A stretch of 64,000 nucleotides of DNA from an uncultured Candidatus Saccharibacteria bacterium (lineage in GTDB: Bacteria; Patescibacteriota; Saccharimonadia; Saccharimonadales; Saccharimonadaceae). The notes under the pieces were generated by a model. The model saw only the letters and a list, made by a program, of their open reading frames with translations. It was not told the origin of the DNA and did not search any database. Shown one piece after another: positions 7,924 to 15,816 of this stretch. Location of the stretch: NCBI GenBank assembly GCA_937981355.1, contig CALJPD010000012.1, positions 1-64,000 of the forward strand. The letters are read 5' to 3'. Every line of letters starts with the position of its first letter. Within the stretch, counting starts at the first letter, position 1. Made by a program: the position numbers and the translations under genes.

Positions 7924-8202
7924 GTGACGAGCGCGATTCGAGAAACTATAGCACCAGCCAAAGCAAACGATACCCAAGATCATCATGGTGACCTCGCTGA
8001 CTTGAATGATGCTTTCGATGTGCTTCTTGAATATCGCAAAATGCAGGAGCCACCCATAGAGCGTTTTTCGCCCGAAACTGACGACCCAGAATACCTAGCT
8101 TTTCTTAAAAAGATTACCGAGTGCAAAAGCGGCAGTGAGATGCATAGAATGATCATGGCGCGCAAAAGGCTAGAAGGTCGTCCAGACTTAGCCTCCATCT
8201 AG
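7924..8202 (+). CDS. Hypothetical protein of 92 residues
   Basis: GTG 7924 is the first start after the previous stop; no Met occurs in the N-terminal third. The protein is soluble, acidic and probably helical (LADLNDAFDVLLEYRKMQEP, then SPETDDPEYLAFLKKI). No family is recognised. Position, 11 nt behind a 39-residue frame with its own promoter, suggests a two-gene unit at the right edge of the accessory region. Confidence 0.5.
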   Translation: MTSAIRETIAPAKANDTQDHHGDLADLNDAFDVLLEYRKMQEPPIERFSPETDDPEYLAFLKKITECKSGSEMHRMIMARKRLEGRPDLASI

Positions 8203-8280
8203 TAGTTGTATTTCACTTCCGCAAAGAAGGCCTTATTAGCTAGAGTTGGTAGTGAAGGAGTTTTACGTGATAATGCAGTA

Positions 8281-8766
8281 CTACATACTAACAATACGAA
8301 ACGCCCATGCTAGCCCAAGTGCGCCAACGATAATCAATACACTCATAGTTATCTCTACCTGCTTGTAATGTCGCACATGAAAGCGAGGAATAGTGGCAAG
8401 CACTGCAATGAGGAAGCCCAATGCTATGGCCGCTGAGGCAGGAATGAATTTATGTCCAATTTGGAAGGCATATGCGCCCATCAAGAACGCTGCTGAGCCA
8501 TAGATGATGCGCGAAATAGGCCTACTACCACGGCCAAGCCATAGCACACCAGCTGCAAAGCAGGCTGCATCTACGCCGAAGATTATGGTAGCTGCCCAAA
8601 CTGGATCTATGCGTGTGTAGTGAGTTGTAGGGTAATTGACTATATATGATATCACCTCTGATATCAGCGCAACAATGACAAAGATTAGCCATAGCCGTAC
8701 CATCTGCTTGGTGCGGTACACTGGTATATTTTGTGGTTGGCGGACGTGGGTGGATGATGTACTCAT
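8281..8766 (-). CDS. Four-helix membrane protein, unknown
   Basis: The 161-residue protein starts at ATG 8766 behind an AAGAGGAAAG Shine-Dalgarno site. Four hydrophobic helices are evident: WLIFVIVALISEVISYIV, a second around FGVDAACFAAGVLWLG, a third around ALGFLIAVLA, and a last at SVLIIVGALGLAWAF. A short basic cytoplasmic N-terminus precedes them. There is no recognisable motif. It stands alone between the island and member B of the four-cysteine family. Confidence 0.65.
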   Translation of the reverse strand: MSTSSTHVRQPQNIPVYRTKQMVRLWLIFVIVALISEVISYIVNYPTTHYTRIDPVWAATIIFGVDAACFAAGVLWLGRGSRPISRIIYGSAAFLMGAYAFQIGHKFIPASAAIALGFLIAVLATIPRFHVRHYKQVEITMSVLIIVGALGLAWAFRIVSM

Positions 8767-8854
8767 GATCTTTCCTCTTGTGCTATAATATTTTCTTAAT
8801 TTGAAAGTGGCGCAGTATTGCTCTCTTTCTTACTGGCACTAGCATGCTATTTAT

Positions 8855-9394
8855 TTACATTCCACTCATTTCAGCAAACTCATAGACAAATGCCCCGCTG
8901 CTTGGTGAAAAACAAAATACATCGTTGGTGCGATGGCTCGACGAATAGCGTGCCACGCAGCGGTTGTCACTGCTGATGGCTGCTCGAGCTTGATCACGAA
9001 ACTTCTTTGGTGGAATAGTATGATTGCCAAGGATAGCGGTGTCTCGAAATACCGACTCAGGGTGAGGGAGGTTGTCTCCGTAATGATACCACCCCGAACA
9101 CCCGTGTGGACAATCAGTAAAGGGCTGAATAGTCAGCAAGCGATCGCGCGTCGCTTTGTCGGTGATGGTACCAATAACCATACCATTATTGCCATCCCAG
9201 CCGTCTATCGCATATCCTGACTGATAGCTCACATCCATATGGCGAATTGCATTGTGATCAAAGCGCCCATAGAAGATCGTCGCTGTGAAGCTGCCGATCG
9301 TCATATAATATAGCCACCAGCCAATCGCAGCAACGACGAACACACCAAGGATAAGGATTGGTATAGAGATTTTGTCGAGGAGGAGTTTACGCAT
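8855..9394 (-). CDS. Four-cysteine membrane-anchored family, member B
   Basis: The start is set at ATG 9394 (179 residues) because TACAAT lies exactly 6 nt upstream, giving a leaderless transcript; TTGACA lies 19 nt before that. A membrane helix (ISIPILILGVFVVAAIGWWL) is followed by the family core: MVIGTITD, FTDCPHGCSGWYHYG with the first Cys pair, then RCVARYSSSHRTNDVFCFSP and SGAFVYEF with the second. The order and spacing match members C and D. The domain should lie outside the membrane. The function is unknown. Confidence 0.8.
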   Translation of the reverse strand: MRKLLLDKISIPILILGVFVVAAIGWWLYYMTIGSFTATIFYGRFDHNAIRHMDVSYQSGYAIDGWDGNNGMVIGTITDKATRDRLLTIQPFTDCPHGCSGWYHYGDNLPHPESVFRDTAILGNHTIPPKKFRDQARAAISSDNRCVARYSSSHRTNDVFCFSPSSGAFVYEFAEMSGM

Positions 9395-9440
9395 ATTGTT
9401 ATTGTAAACTACTATTGCAAAATATGTCAATTTATACCAA

Positions 9441-9468
9441 AAATACCTCTGCATGCAGAGGTATTTTG
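9441..9468 (-). terminator. Terminator after rplK
   Basis: Perfect inverted repeat AAAATACCTCTGCA/TGCAGAGGTATTTT just downstream of the rplK stop. It ends the secE-nusG-rplK unit, so rplA (L1) does not follow rplK here as it usually does. Confidence 0.85.
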
Positions 9469-9484
9469 ATGTGCGCTGAGTGGA

Positions 9485-9910
9485 TTAGTCAGTAACTTCC
9501 ACACCCATGCTGCGAGCAGTACCCGCCACCGTTTTAATGGCTCCTTCGAGACTGATGGCGTTGAGCTGCTCCATTTTTGCCTGTGCAATCTCCTCAAGCT
9601 GGGCTCGGGTGATCGTTCCAACCTTATCGCTGTGTGGCTTGCTACTACCCTTCTTGATACCGATCGCAGCACGGATCATATCATCAACGGGCTGGCCAAG
9701 GCTGCGCCATGCAAAGGTGCGGTCCTCAAACACTTGGATATGGACGATAACATCCTTACCCATATCTGCCTTGGTGGCGTCATTGAATGGGTTGATGAAG
9801 TCCATCATATTCAAGCCCCACTGACCAAGTGTACTACCAACGGGTGGCCCGGCGGTGGCACGGCCAGCTGGAATACGAAGCTTCAGGTTGCCGATAACTT
9901 TTTTTGCCAT
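9485..9910 (-). CDS. rplK: Ribosomal protein uL11
   Basis: The 141-residue protein is full length. It shows the L11 N-terminal signature (LKLRIPAGRATAGPPVGSTL) that binds the GTPase-centre rRNA and the C-terminal RNA-binding domain (IKKGSSKPHSDKVGTITRAQ). L11 shapes the factor-binding stalk base on the 50S subunit. It follows nusG with 93 nt between; that gap holds TATAAT (around 9961) and an ACTCAAT/ATTGAGT hairpin, so rplK may also have its own start and a control element. rplA is not downstream. Confidence 0.97.
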   Translation of the reverse strand: MAKKVIGNLKLRIPAGRATAGPPVGSTLGQWGLNMMDFINPFNDATKADMGKDVIVHIQVFEDRTFAWRSLGQPVDDMIRAAIGIKKGSSKPHSDKVGTITRAQLEEIAQAKMEQLNAISLEGAIKTVAGTARSMGVEVTD

Positions 9911-10003
9911 TATATTTCCTTTTACTCAATTACTACTGGTATTGAGTGCGTAACGTTGCTATTATAGTGGATCGCTCATGCAAATGCAAACTGCGTGCGA
10001 GGC

Positions 10004-10549
10004 TTATACCTTCTTGACCTGCAGCGCATCAAGCTCAACTGGTGTGTCACGGCCAAACATGCTCACCATCACCTTGAGCTTGCCCTTGGTGGTGTCGATC
10101 TCACTCACGGTGCCATCGAAGTCTTTGAATGGCCCATCAATGATGCTGACCACTTCCCCTTCGCTAAAGTCAATCTGGTGCTTGGGGTCTTCCACGCCCA
10201 TGCGTTTCTTGATCTTCTTAATTTCAGCCTCGCTTACAGGGGTTGGCTCGGTGCCACTCCCCACAAAGCCTGTAACACCAGGCGTATTGCGTACAATGTA
10301 CCATGTCTCGTCGGTGAGCTTCATCTCGACCAAGACATAGCCTTGAAAAATCTTAACCTCAACGACTTTGCGCTTGCCATTTTTGATCTGGATCTGCTTC
10401 TCCTTAGGGACGATTGCATCGAAGATTTTGTCGGCCATATCAACGGCCTGAATGCGCTGGCGGATACTATCGGCTACCTTTTCTTCATAGCCACTGTAGG
10501 TGTGGATAGCGTACCATTGCCGTGTGCTGTCGTAGCGTTTTTTTGTCAT
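10004..10549 (-). CDS. nusG: Transcription antitermination factor NusG
   Basis: The 181-residue protein has the NGN domain (RQWYAIHTYSGYEEKVADSI, later WYIVRNTPGVTGFVG) and a C-terminal KOW domain (FSEGEVVSIIDGPFKDFDG). It binds RNA polymerase and couples it to the ribosome or Rho. Gene order secE-nusG-rplK is the conserved bacterial order, with 3 nt between secE and nusG. Length is typical and no insert is seen. Confidence 0.97.
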   Translation of the reverse strand: MTKKRYDSTRQWYAIHTYSGYEEKVADSIRQRIQAVDMADKIFDAIVPKEKQIQIKNGKRKVVEVKIFQGYVLVEMKLTDETWYIVRNTPGVTGFVGSGTEPTPVSEAEIKKIKKRMGVEDPKHQIDFSEGEVVSIIDGPFKDFDGTVSEIDTTKGKLKVMVSMFGRDTPVELDALQVKKV

Positions 10550-10552
10550 TGT

Positions 10553-10912
10553 CTACCTCCCCAGGATAATTTGAAATAGATATTTAAATGCAGCATCGAG
10601 CAGCAAAAGCGTTGCACTAAACACTGCAATAAAGCCAAGTAGTGCACCAGACATTTTCCATGTCGTTGCGCGATCGGGCCAGCGCACCATACGGAGCTCA
10701 TACCAGGCTCCAGCAAAGTAATTGCGAATCGCTGAGAATGGGCCACGGCGCTGACGCTTTGGCTTAGTTACTTTTGGTTTTTTGGCCTCGGTTTTGACTG
10801 ATGCCACAGAGGTTGTCTTTTCTTTTGACGTTTTGGTTTTGGTGGGCGTGGTGTCTTGCGCGGTGATGCGCGTCACGCGGTTGGTTGATGATTTTTTGCT
10901 TGGTTTCGCCAC
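10553..10912 (-). CDS. secE: Preprotein translocase subunit SecE
   Basis: The 119-residue protein starts at GTG 10912 behind a GGGGAG Shine-Dalgarno site. The first 60 residues are a Lys/Thr-rich disordered extension. The conserved core follows (YFAGAWYELRMVRWPDRATT) with a single membrane helix near the C-terminus. SecE clamps SecY in the membrane channel. The basic extension is longer than in E. coli-type single-helix SecE and replaces its two extra helices. Confidence 0.92.
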   Translation of the reverse strand: MAKPSKKSSTNRVTRITAQDTTPTKTKTSKEKTTSVASVKTEAKKPKVTKPKRQRRGPFSAIRNYFAGAWYELRMVRWPDRATTWKMSGALLGFIAVFSATLLLLDAAFKYLFQIILGR

Positions 10913-10928
10913 AGCATACTCCCCAAAT

Positions 10929-10991
10929 TTAATAGCCTGTCTTTGCAGGCTGTCAACCCCTAGTGTAGCGCGCTATAGCGAGGGCTGTCAA
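10929..10991 (-). promoter_or_regulatory. Two tandem promoters for secE-nusG-rplK
   Basis: Reading on the minus strand, the distal promoter has TTGACA (10986-10991) and TACACT (10962-10967), 18 nt apart. The proximal one has TTGACA (10951-10956) and TATTAA (10929-10934), 16 nt apart. An AGCCTG/CAGGCT hairpin occupies the proximal spacer, which could let a bound factor or RNA fold choose between them. Confidence 0.65.
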
Positions 10992-11085
10992 GGGTGAACC
11001 ATGGTTTTTTTACTGTACTTCTGCTATTACGCATGACAGATTTGGGTATACACATACTCGTTTATTCTCCGAAGGGGTATTACTA

Positions 11086-12720
11086 TTACTGTGGGCTCGT
11101 ATGTTTGTCGTGCGTCGCCTGCTGCGCAGCTGGCAGTGCAAAGAAGAAGGTTGAGCCATGATTGAGCTGGCTGGTAAACTCGATGCGCGTACCGAGCTTG
11201 CGAGCGAGCTTGGCAGCAATGTAGAGGCCAAGGCCAGTGCCGCCAGTTTCGCGAGTGCGGTAGTCTTCGCTGCGCCAGAAGCGTTCGAGGATGTGCGCTT
11301 GGTCGCTTTTGCTAATACCAATACCAGTGTCGCGCACAGCGATGATAATGCGATTACCCTTCTTGCGCGCACTGAGGTGGATCTCTCCTTCTTTGGTGTA
11401 TTTGAGGGCATTAGAGAGGAGATTTTGGATAAGCTCGCGTACATATAATGAGCTTGCGACAACATGGCCCAGCCGCGGCGATGTCTCGAGCGTGAGAGTG
11501 AGCTGCTTTTTGGCAGCCTGGGAACGATACTGATGGTAAAGATCATCCATAAGCGCACGGACATTAAGCAGCTCCGGCATGTCGGCAGCGCCACGCTCGG
11601 CTTGCGCAAGAGTACTGAGGTCATTAACCATCTTTGCTAAGAAGACAACTTGCTCGTGGGCTGCATCAAGATGATCTTTGAGCGTGTGCTGCGGCACATC
11701 GTGCCGGTGGAGCATGAGCTGGATATTACTGAGTGCTCCCTCAGCCGCCGTCAAAGGAGTACGAAGCTCATGGCTCACCACACTAATAAACTCATCGCGC
11801 TCTTCTTCAAGCGATTTTTCTTTCGTAATGTCGCGCAGGATGAGGACGTAGCCATCACTTGAATCACTCATTGTATTGAGCGCACGTATTGGTGAAAATA
11901 CGATGCTCAGGCGGAGCATCTCGCCCGATACCTCCATCCACACATCATCGCGTGTTTGCGTAACGGCTGCAGCGTGAAGCAGCTGGGTGAGATAGACTGG
12001 TTGCTTGGCACTATCGCGCAGCGGAAGGATATCATCGATTAGCTTGCTATGTGGGCTTGTGTTGGTATCAAGTAAATCGAGCGTTGCAGCGTTGTAGAGT
12101 TGGATAATACCCTGCTGGTCGGTTGCAATAATAGCGGTCGCGAGATTGTTAATAATCGTTAGAAGCCGATCGTGCTGCAAGGTCATTGCCTCGCGGCTGG
12201 TGTGCAGTGCCGAGCGGTAGAGATTGTGGCGATATGCGAGGGCAACAATGACCACACCAAGCATAAAGGCCATCAACGTTGTTGTGGTAATATCAACGAC
12301 ATTTTGTGGCGTCAGCCAAAATGCATCAAGTGCTGCTGTAATAAAAAGCACGAGTGCACTGAGCAGCCACCCAGAAAAGCCAGCATAGGCAAAAGCTGCC
12401 AGCATAAACAACGACCACGCACAGGTGAACGGCACTGCTACGCCAGAGATACTGAGCAGATAGCTCGCAGCGAGACCATGATACAAGACGAGCTGCCACG
12501 CTCGCTGCTTGTTCGTCTGCGATGAGCGGAAACAGGTGTAGAGGCCAAGAGCAAGCCAAGCGCTGGCCGCTGCATAGAAAGACCATTCACCTGCCCCGGG
12601 AATGCGCTGCATTGCATCAAGGCCGAGGAGTTTGCTATACGCGAAAAGTAGAAGCGGAAAGACAACGCTGCTGACTCGCACAACAGTACTAGTTTGGCTA
12701 TTGGTAGCGTATGGCGACAC
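11086..12720 (-). CDS. Membrane sensor histidine kinase with PAS domain
   Basis: The start is set at GTG 12720 (544 residues) because TATACT lies exactly 6 nt upstream; a frame from TTG 12756 is less likely. About six membrane helices fill residues 15-170. A PAS-like domain follows (IINNLATAIIATDQQGIIQL), then the HisKA box with the phosphoacceptor His (SVVSHELRTPLTAAEGAL) and the ATPase with N box (NLLSNALKYT), G1 (VRDTGIGI) and G2 (ETGGTGLGLYIA). All catalytic motifs are intact. No response regulator is adjacent, so its partner must be encoded elsewhere. Confidence 0.9.
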   Translation of the reverse strand: MSPYATNSQTSTVVRVSSVVFPLLLFAYSKLLGLDAMQRIPGAGEWSFYAAASAWLALGLYTCFRSSQTNKQRAWQLVLYHGLAASYLLSISGVAVPFTCAWSLFMLAAFAYAGFSGWLLSALVLFITAALDAFWLTPQNVVDITTTTLMAFMLGVVIVALAYRHNLYRSALHTSREAMTLQHDRLLTIINNLATAIIATDQQGIIQLYNAATLDLLDTNTSPHSKLIDDILPLRDSAKQPVYLTQLLHAAAVTQTRDDVWMEVSGEMLRLSIVFSPIRALNTMSDSSDGYVLILRDITKEKSLEEERDEFISVVSHELRTPLTAAEGALSNIQLMLHRHDVPQHTLKDHLDAAHEQVVFLAKMVNDLSTLAQAERGAADMPELLNVRALMDDLYHQYRSQAAKKQLTLTLETSPRLGHVVASSLYVRELIQNLLSNALKYTKEGEIHLSARKKGNRIIIAVRDTGIGISKSDQAHILERFWRSEDYRTRETGGTGLGLYIAAKLARKLGTRIEFTSQLNHGSTFFFALPAAQQATHDKHTSPQ

Positions 12721-12781
12721 GCTTCTAGTATACCTGGAGTATGACGGTAGGCACAAGCGTTTTGTGTGATATTTGCTTATG

Positions 12782-13480
12782 CTATATCATTGGTGTTTCG
12801 TGCTTAAGCCGCTGCCGGTGTGATCGGTAGTGAGGATCATGCCGCTCTACCAGCCCCCAAAAGGCTGACGAGTGATTCATATGGTGAGTGTGGCAGAGCT
12901 CGTGGATCAAGACGTAATCAATCAGCTCATCGGGGAGTTTCATGAGCGCAATATTGAGGCTAATTGTACCTGTGCTGCTGCAGCTCCCCCATCGAGTACG
13001 CGCATGGCTAAATTGGATGCGCTGATAGGTTGAGCTAGTGCGCGCAGCAAGCTCGTGGAGACGCTGTGGCAAGTAGGCTTTGGCTTCGCGGCGCAAGATG
13101 GTCGCAACTTCTCGTCGGATGGCACGCTGAACGGCTGGCTCGTCTATGGTGTGTGCTGGCGGGAGAGAGACAAGCAGCTTTTGCCGAGCAATGCGCACCG
13201 TGGGCTGAGCGACCATCTGCGTGGGGATGATAGCGATCGCGTGATGTTTACCAATTGTCTCTCCGTCTTGATAACCATGCACCGCGTGCTGGCGCAGGAG
13301 CTGGCGGAGTGCTTGACGATGGGTGGCAATGCTGTGACGGATGAGAAAGAGTGGTGCGTGCCGCGGGGTATTGACGCAGAGCTGGCCATTTGGCGTAAGA
13401 CGCATTGTGATGGAACGCGTCTTGGCGCTGCGCTTAATATCGATATCACCAAACTCATCGTCGTGGAGCGTAGAAGACAT
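12782..13480 (-). CDS. YgjP-like (DUF45) zinc metallopeptidase
   Basis: From ATG 13480 the protein has 232 residues; a GGAGGG site lies 12 nt upstream and a longer frame to 13528 exists. The C-terminal half holds TRWGSCSSTGTISLN and HELCHTHHMNHS, the HExxH-like zinc site in the HELCH form typical of the YgjP/WLM group, followed by FWGLVERHDPHY. Its biological substrate is not known; the E. coli homologue is a poorly characterised predicted protease. Its 5' end adjoins the P-loop gene upstream and it may share that transcript. Confidence 0.88.
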   Translation of the reverse strand: MSSTLHDDEFGDIDIKRSAKTRSITMRLTPNGQLCVNTPRHAPLFLIRHSIATHRQALRQLLRQHAVHGYQDGETIGKHHAIAIIPTQMVAQPTVRIARQKLLVSLPPAHTIDEPAVQRAIRREVATILRREAKAYLPQRLHELAARTSSTYQRIQFSHARTRWGSCSSTGTISLNIALMKLPDELIDYVLIHELCHTHHMNHSSAFWGLVERHDPHYRSHRQRLKHETPMI

Positions 13481-13517
13481 AGATAAAAGCCTCCCTCCTT
13501 TTAGCCAAGATGTTATT

Positions 13518-14180
13518 TTATTGCACAATGTAGCGTGCCGAACGAATTTGTCCTCGCCGTGGGGCGCTCGACATAGCGCGTATTGGGTGGCTGGCTGGTG
13601 TTGGTGGTGGCACTTGAGTGCGCTGCTTTGCTACTGGTGGAGTTGTGGCTGGTGTTTTGCTCGGCAGAGCTTCGTCTTCAGTCTGTTGACCGATTTGCTT
13701 TAAGAAGGTCAGGGCAGCCCGGGACTGTGATGAATACGGGTGCTTGCCACTGATGACAAAATAGAGTTCGCCCGCGTTTGGCTCGCTAAAGCGCCGCACA
13801 TAGTAATCAAACGCCTCACGTGAGAGCCGCTGGTTCTTAACACTTCGGCTTCGGGCTGTTGTTACATCCGTTTGGACCCAAATAATCACTGGCCGATACC
13901 CTTCACTCCGTGCCCAGCGGACGAACTCACTTCGGCGAGCGCGGGTGTTGCTATCGCCTTCGTATATGAAGGGTTGCTTGGTTTTAGCAATCTCTTGCAA
14001 AAATGTCTTCCCTACTACTGCCGCGGCTGCATCGTCTTGGCAGTAGCCTGAGAGCTCGTTAATATCAATGAAGGGTGAGCCAAAGGCCTTGGCAAACTGA
14101 GCGGCAAAAAATGTCTTGCCGCTACCGGGCAAGCCAACCATGAGTATTGCAAAGGGCCGAACTGGAGGCGTTGGTTGCAT
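13518..14180 (-). CDS. P-loop kinase-like ATPase (zeta-toxin/AAA_33 type)
   Basis: The 220-residue protein starts at ATG 14180, with TATAAT 7 nt upstream, so the transcript is probably leaderless. The Walker A motif is perfect (GLPGSGKTFFAAQFAK). The rest fits small ATP-dependent kinases: PFIYEGDSNT as the Walker B-like strand and RRSEFVRWARSEGYRPVIIW. The last 60 residues are a Pro/Ala/Thr/Arg-rich disordered tail. No epsilon-type antitoxin is next to it, so a free-standing nucleic acid or small-molecule kinase is as likely as a toxin. Confidence 0.75.
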   Translation of the reverse strand: MQPTPPVRPFAILMVGLPGSGKTFFAAQFAKAFGSPFIDINELSGYCQDDAAAAVVGKTFLQEIAKTKQPFIYEGDSNTRARRSEFVRWARSEGYRPVIIWVQTDVTTARSRSVKNQRLSREAFDYYVRRFSEPNAGELYFVISGKHPYSSQSRAALTFLKQIGQQTEDEALPSKTPATTPPVAKQRTQVPPPTPASHPIRAMSSAPRRGQIRSARYIVQ

Positions 14181-14306
14181 GTATTTTATTATAGCAGACT
14201 CCGCGTGGCGTGAGGGATTTTTAGCATAAACGAATCAATAGTTACTTTGCAGTAGAAAATTCTTCCGGTTTGGCTATAGATTTGATATACTAATAGATAG
14301 TAACAG

Positions 14307-14378
14307 AGGGGCATAGTACAACGGCTAGTATAACGGTCTCCAAAACCGTAGATTGAGGTTCGATTCCTCATGCCCCTG
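14307..14378 (+). tRNA. trnW: tRNA-Trp (anticodon CCA)
   Basis: Acceptor AGGGGCA pairs with TGCCCCT. The anticodon loop CTCCAAA carries CCA, and the T-arm has GGTTCGATTCC. CCA is encoded directly after the discriminator base. A CCA anticodon reads only UGG, in line with UGA as a stop here. Confidence 0.95.
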
Positions 14379-14392
14379 CCACAGTATGATTC

Positions 14393-14416
14393 AACCTCCC
14401 TTACGGAGGTTTTTTT
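14393..14416 (+). terminator. Terminator after tRNA-Trp
   Basis: AACCTCC/GGAGGTT hairpin followed by a T run, 15 nt after the tRNA 3' end. Confidence 0.85.
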
Positions 14417-14442
14417 ACCTAAAGGAGTGATATACTGGAGTT

Positions 14443-15189
14443 ATGTCAGCCCATGATGCCATTACCCACCGCGTTACGCGCGCCGTGCGGCAGGTTTCGC
14501 CAGCAGCTTTTGCGGAGCGTTCGGCTGCGCGTAAGATAGTGCAGCAGTTTGCCGAGCAAGCTGGCTTGATTTATTTCGGAACGATCAACCCGCGGGACGA
14601 TGACTACCACCCAATCCGCGGCTACACTATGTCGACCACTCATCGCGACCGACACTATAGCGTGGGTAATATTCGCGGTTATAATGTCACACTTGTGTCG
14701 CGGCGAGATATGGTGCGGATTGCTAATAGCCCCAAGCCTTCGCCTCAACAATGGCTGATAGCCGCGGTAGATATGTACACGCGCCGTGATGTACCATATA
14801 TGTTTATTGGCCGACAAGGCAAGATTGCTAGCTACCCGAGTTACAAATTGCAACCACTCCGGCTCGGGATGTTTGGACCGCAACCAGAAGAATTTATGCA
14901 GAAATATACGGTGTATGGTGAGCTTGGGCGAGCAGTCGAGATAGAACGCTACCTCACACCTGATGTAGCATCGGTGATAGTATCGCATTTTGATGATCTC
15001 AGTATTGAGATCTCAAGTAGCGTCCTCTATATCTATGCTGCTATGGCAACGCCGACGATGGAGCTGCTTGACCGGATGGTATCTGATGGTCTCTGGCTAG
15101 CAGCGACATTCGACGTGTTTGCCGAGCAGCTTGCCGCTGCGCAAGCTGAGCGCCACACTACCATCCACCAGGGGTATCGCCATAGATAG
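14443..15189 (+). CDS. Hypothetical protein of 248 residues
   Basis: ATG 14443 lies 6 nt after TATACT; the spacer GGAGTT also looks like a Shine-Dalgarno site, so initiation could be either leaderless or leadered. The protein is soluble and has no signal peptide. Notable stretches are AGLIYFGTINPRDDDYHPIRG, which is followed by MSTTHRDRHYSVGNIRGYNV, and later PQQWLIAAVDMYTRRDVPYM. The mix of beta-rich and helical segments suggests a two-domain cytoplasmic protein. No family was recognised; a lineage-restricted protein is likely. It is flanked by tRNA-Trp and rpmG and is transcribed alone. Confidence 0.7.
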   Translation: MSAHDAITHRVTRAVRQVSPAAFAERSAARKIVQQFAEQAGLIYFGTINPRDDDYHPIRGYTMSTTHRDRHYSVGNIRGYNVTLVSRRDMVRIANSPKPSPQQWLIAAVDMYTRRDVPYMFIGRQGKIASYPSYKLQPLRLGMFGPQPEEFMQKYTVYGELGRAVEIERYLTPDVASVIVSHFDDLSIEISSSVLYIYAAMATPTMELLDRMVSDGLWLAATFDVFAEQLAAAQAERHTTIHQGYRHR

Positions 15190-15523
15190 TCTTGAGCACT
15201 GAAACCTGAGCAATAGTTTTTCATACCCCTTCTCTCTTCTGCTTTCCTTAAAAACACAGTAAGAGCTAATGCTGCTCAAAACGCGGCCGTCTACGCGAAT
15301 GATTAAGAATTTGCCATGTCTAGCGATAGTCTCCTTTAGGAACGTCACCCCAATAAAATAGTGAGTAAAAACTGACGCAGAAAAACAGAGACTACAGGTA
15401 GTAAAACGGAAACAATCGATTATAGAACCGCATCGGTCGCTATGCTAACTCTTGCAATTGATCGCTACCACAAAAAACAGCATTCGTGAGTGAATGCTGT
15501 TTTTGATTATTATTGCGATAAGA
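15190..15523. other. Intergenic stretch without a recognised gene
   Basis: No frame here is convincing. The last 50 nt hold the rpmG terminator. A TATAAT reads leftward at about 15420 with no gene downstream of it, so a small RNA cannot be excluded. Confidence 0.5.
15472..15505 (-). terminator. Terminator after rpmG
   Basis: AAAACAGCATTC/GAATGCTGTTTT hairpin followed by Ts on the minus strand, 19 nt behind the rpmG stop. Confidence 0.85.
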
Positions 15524-15733
15524 CTAGCCTTTGCGCGGCTTGACCTCGTTACGGCCGAGCGATTTCTTTGTCTCAGTGTAGGTAGCATGCCGGCGAGCAA
15601 TTGGGTCATACTTACGCAGAACAAGCTTATCTGGAGTGTTCATTGTATTCTTGCGCGTTACGTAGGTACGGTGTTTAGTAAGGTCGCTCACGAGAGCAAT
15701 AATCTTTCGCTTGGTATTGTTCTTCTTTGCCAT
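15524..15733 (-). CDS. rpmG: Ribosomal protein bL33, cysteine-free form
   Basis: The 69-residue protein shows the L33 core (KIIALVSDLTKHRTYVTRKN, then DKLVLRKYDPIARRH). The two CxxC pairs that bind zinc in the Cys-plus form are absent, so this is the zinc-independent version. A C-terminal extension (KSLGRNEVKPRKG) is slightly longer than usual. The gene is a single transcription unit with its own TATAAT around 15775 and a terminator. Confidence 0.93.
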   Translation of the reverse strand: MAKKNNTKRKIIALVSDLTKHRTYVTRKNTMNTPDKLVLRKYDPIARRHATYTETKKSLGRNEVKPRKG

Positions 15734-15816
15734 TTCTTTACTCGTTAGATTTTATAAAACATCTTGGTTGATTATAGCATAGCCCATGGTGTAATGCTAG
15801 TAGCGATGAGGATTTG

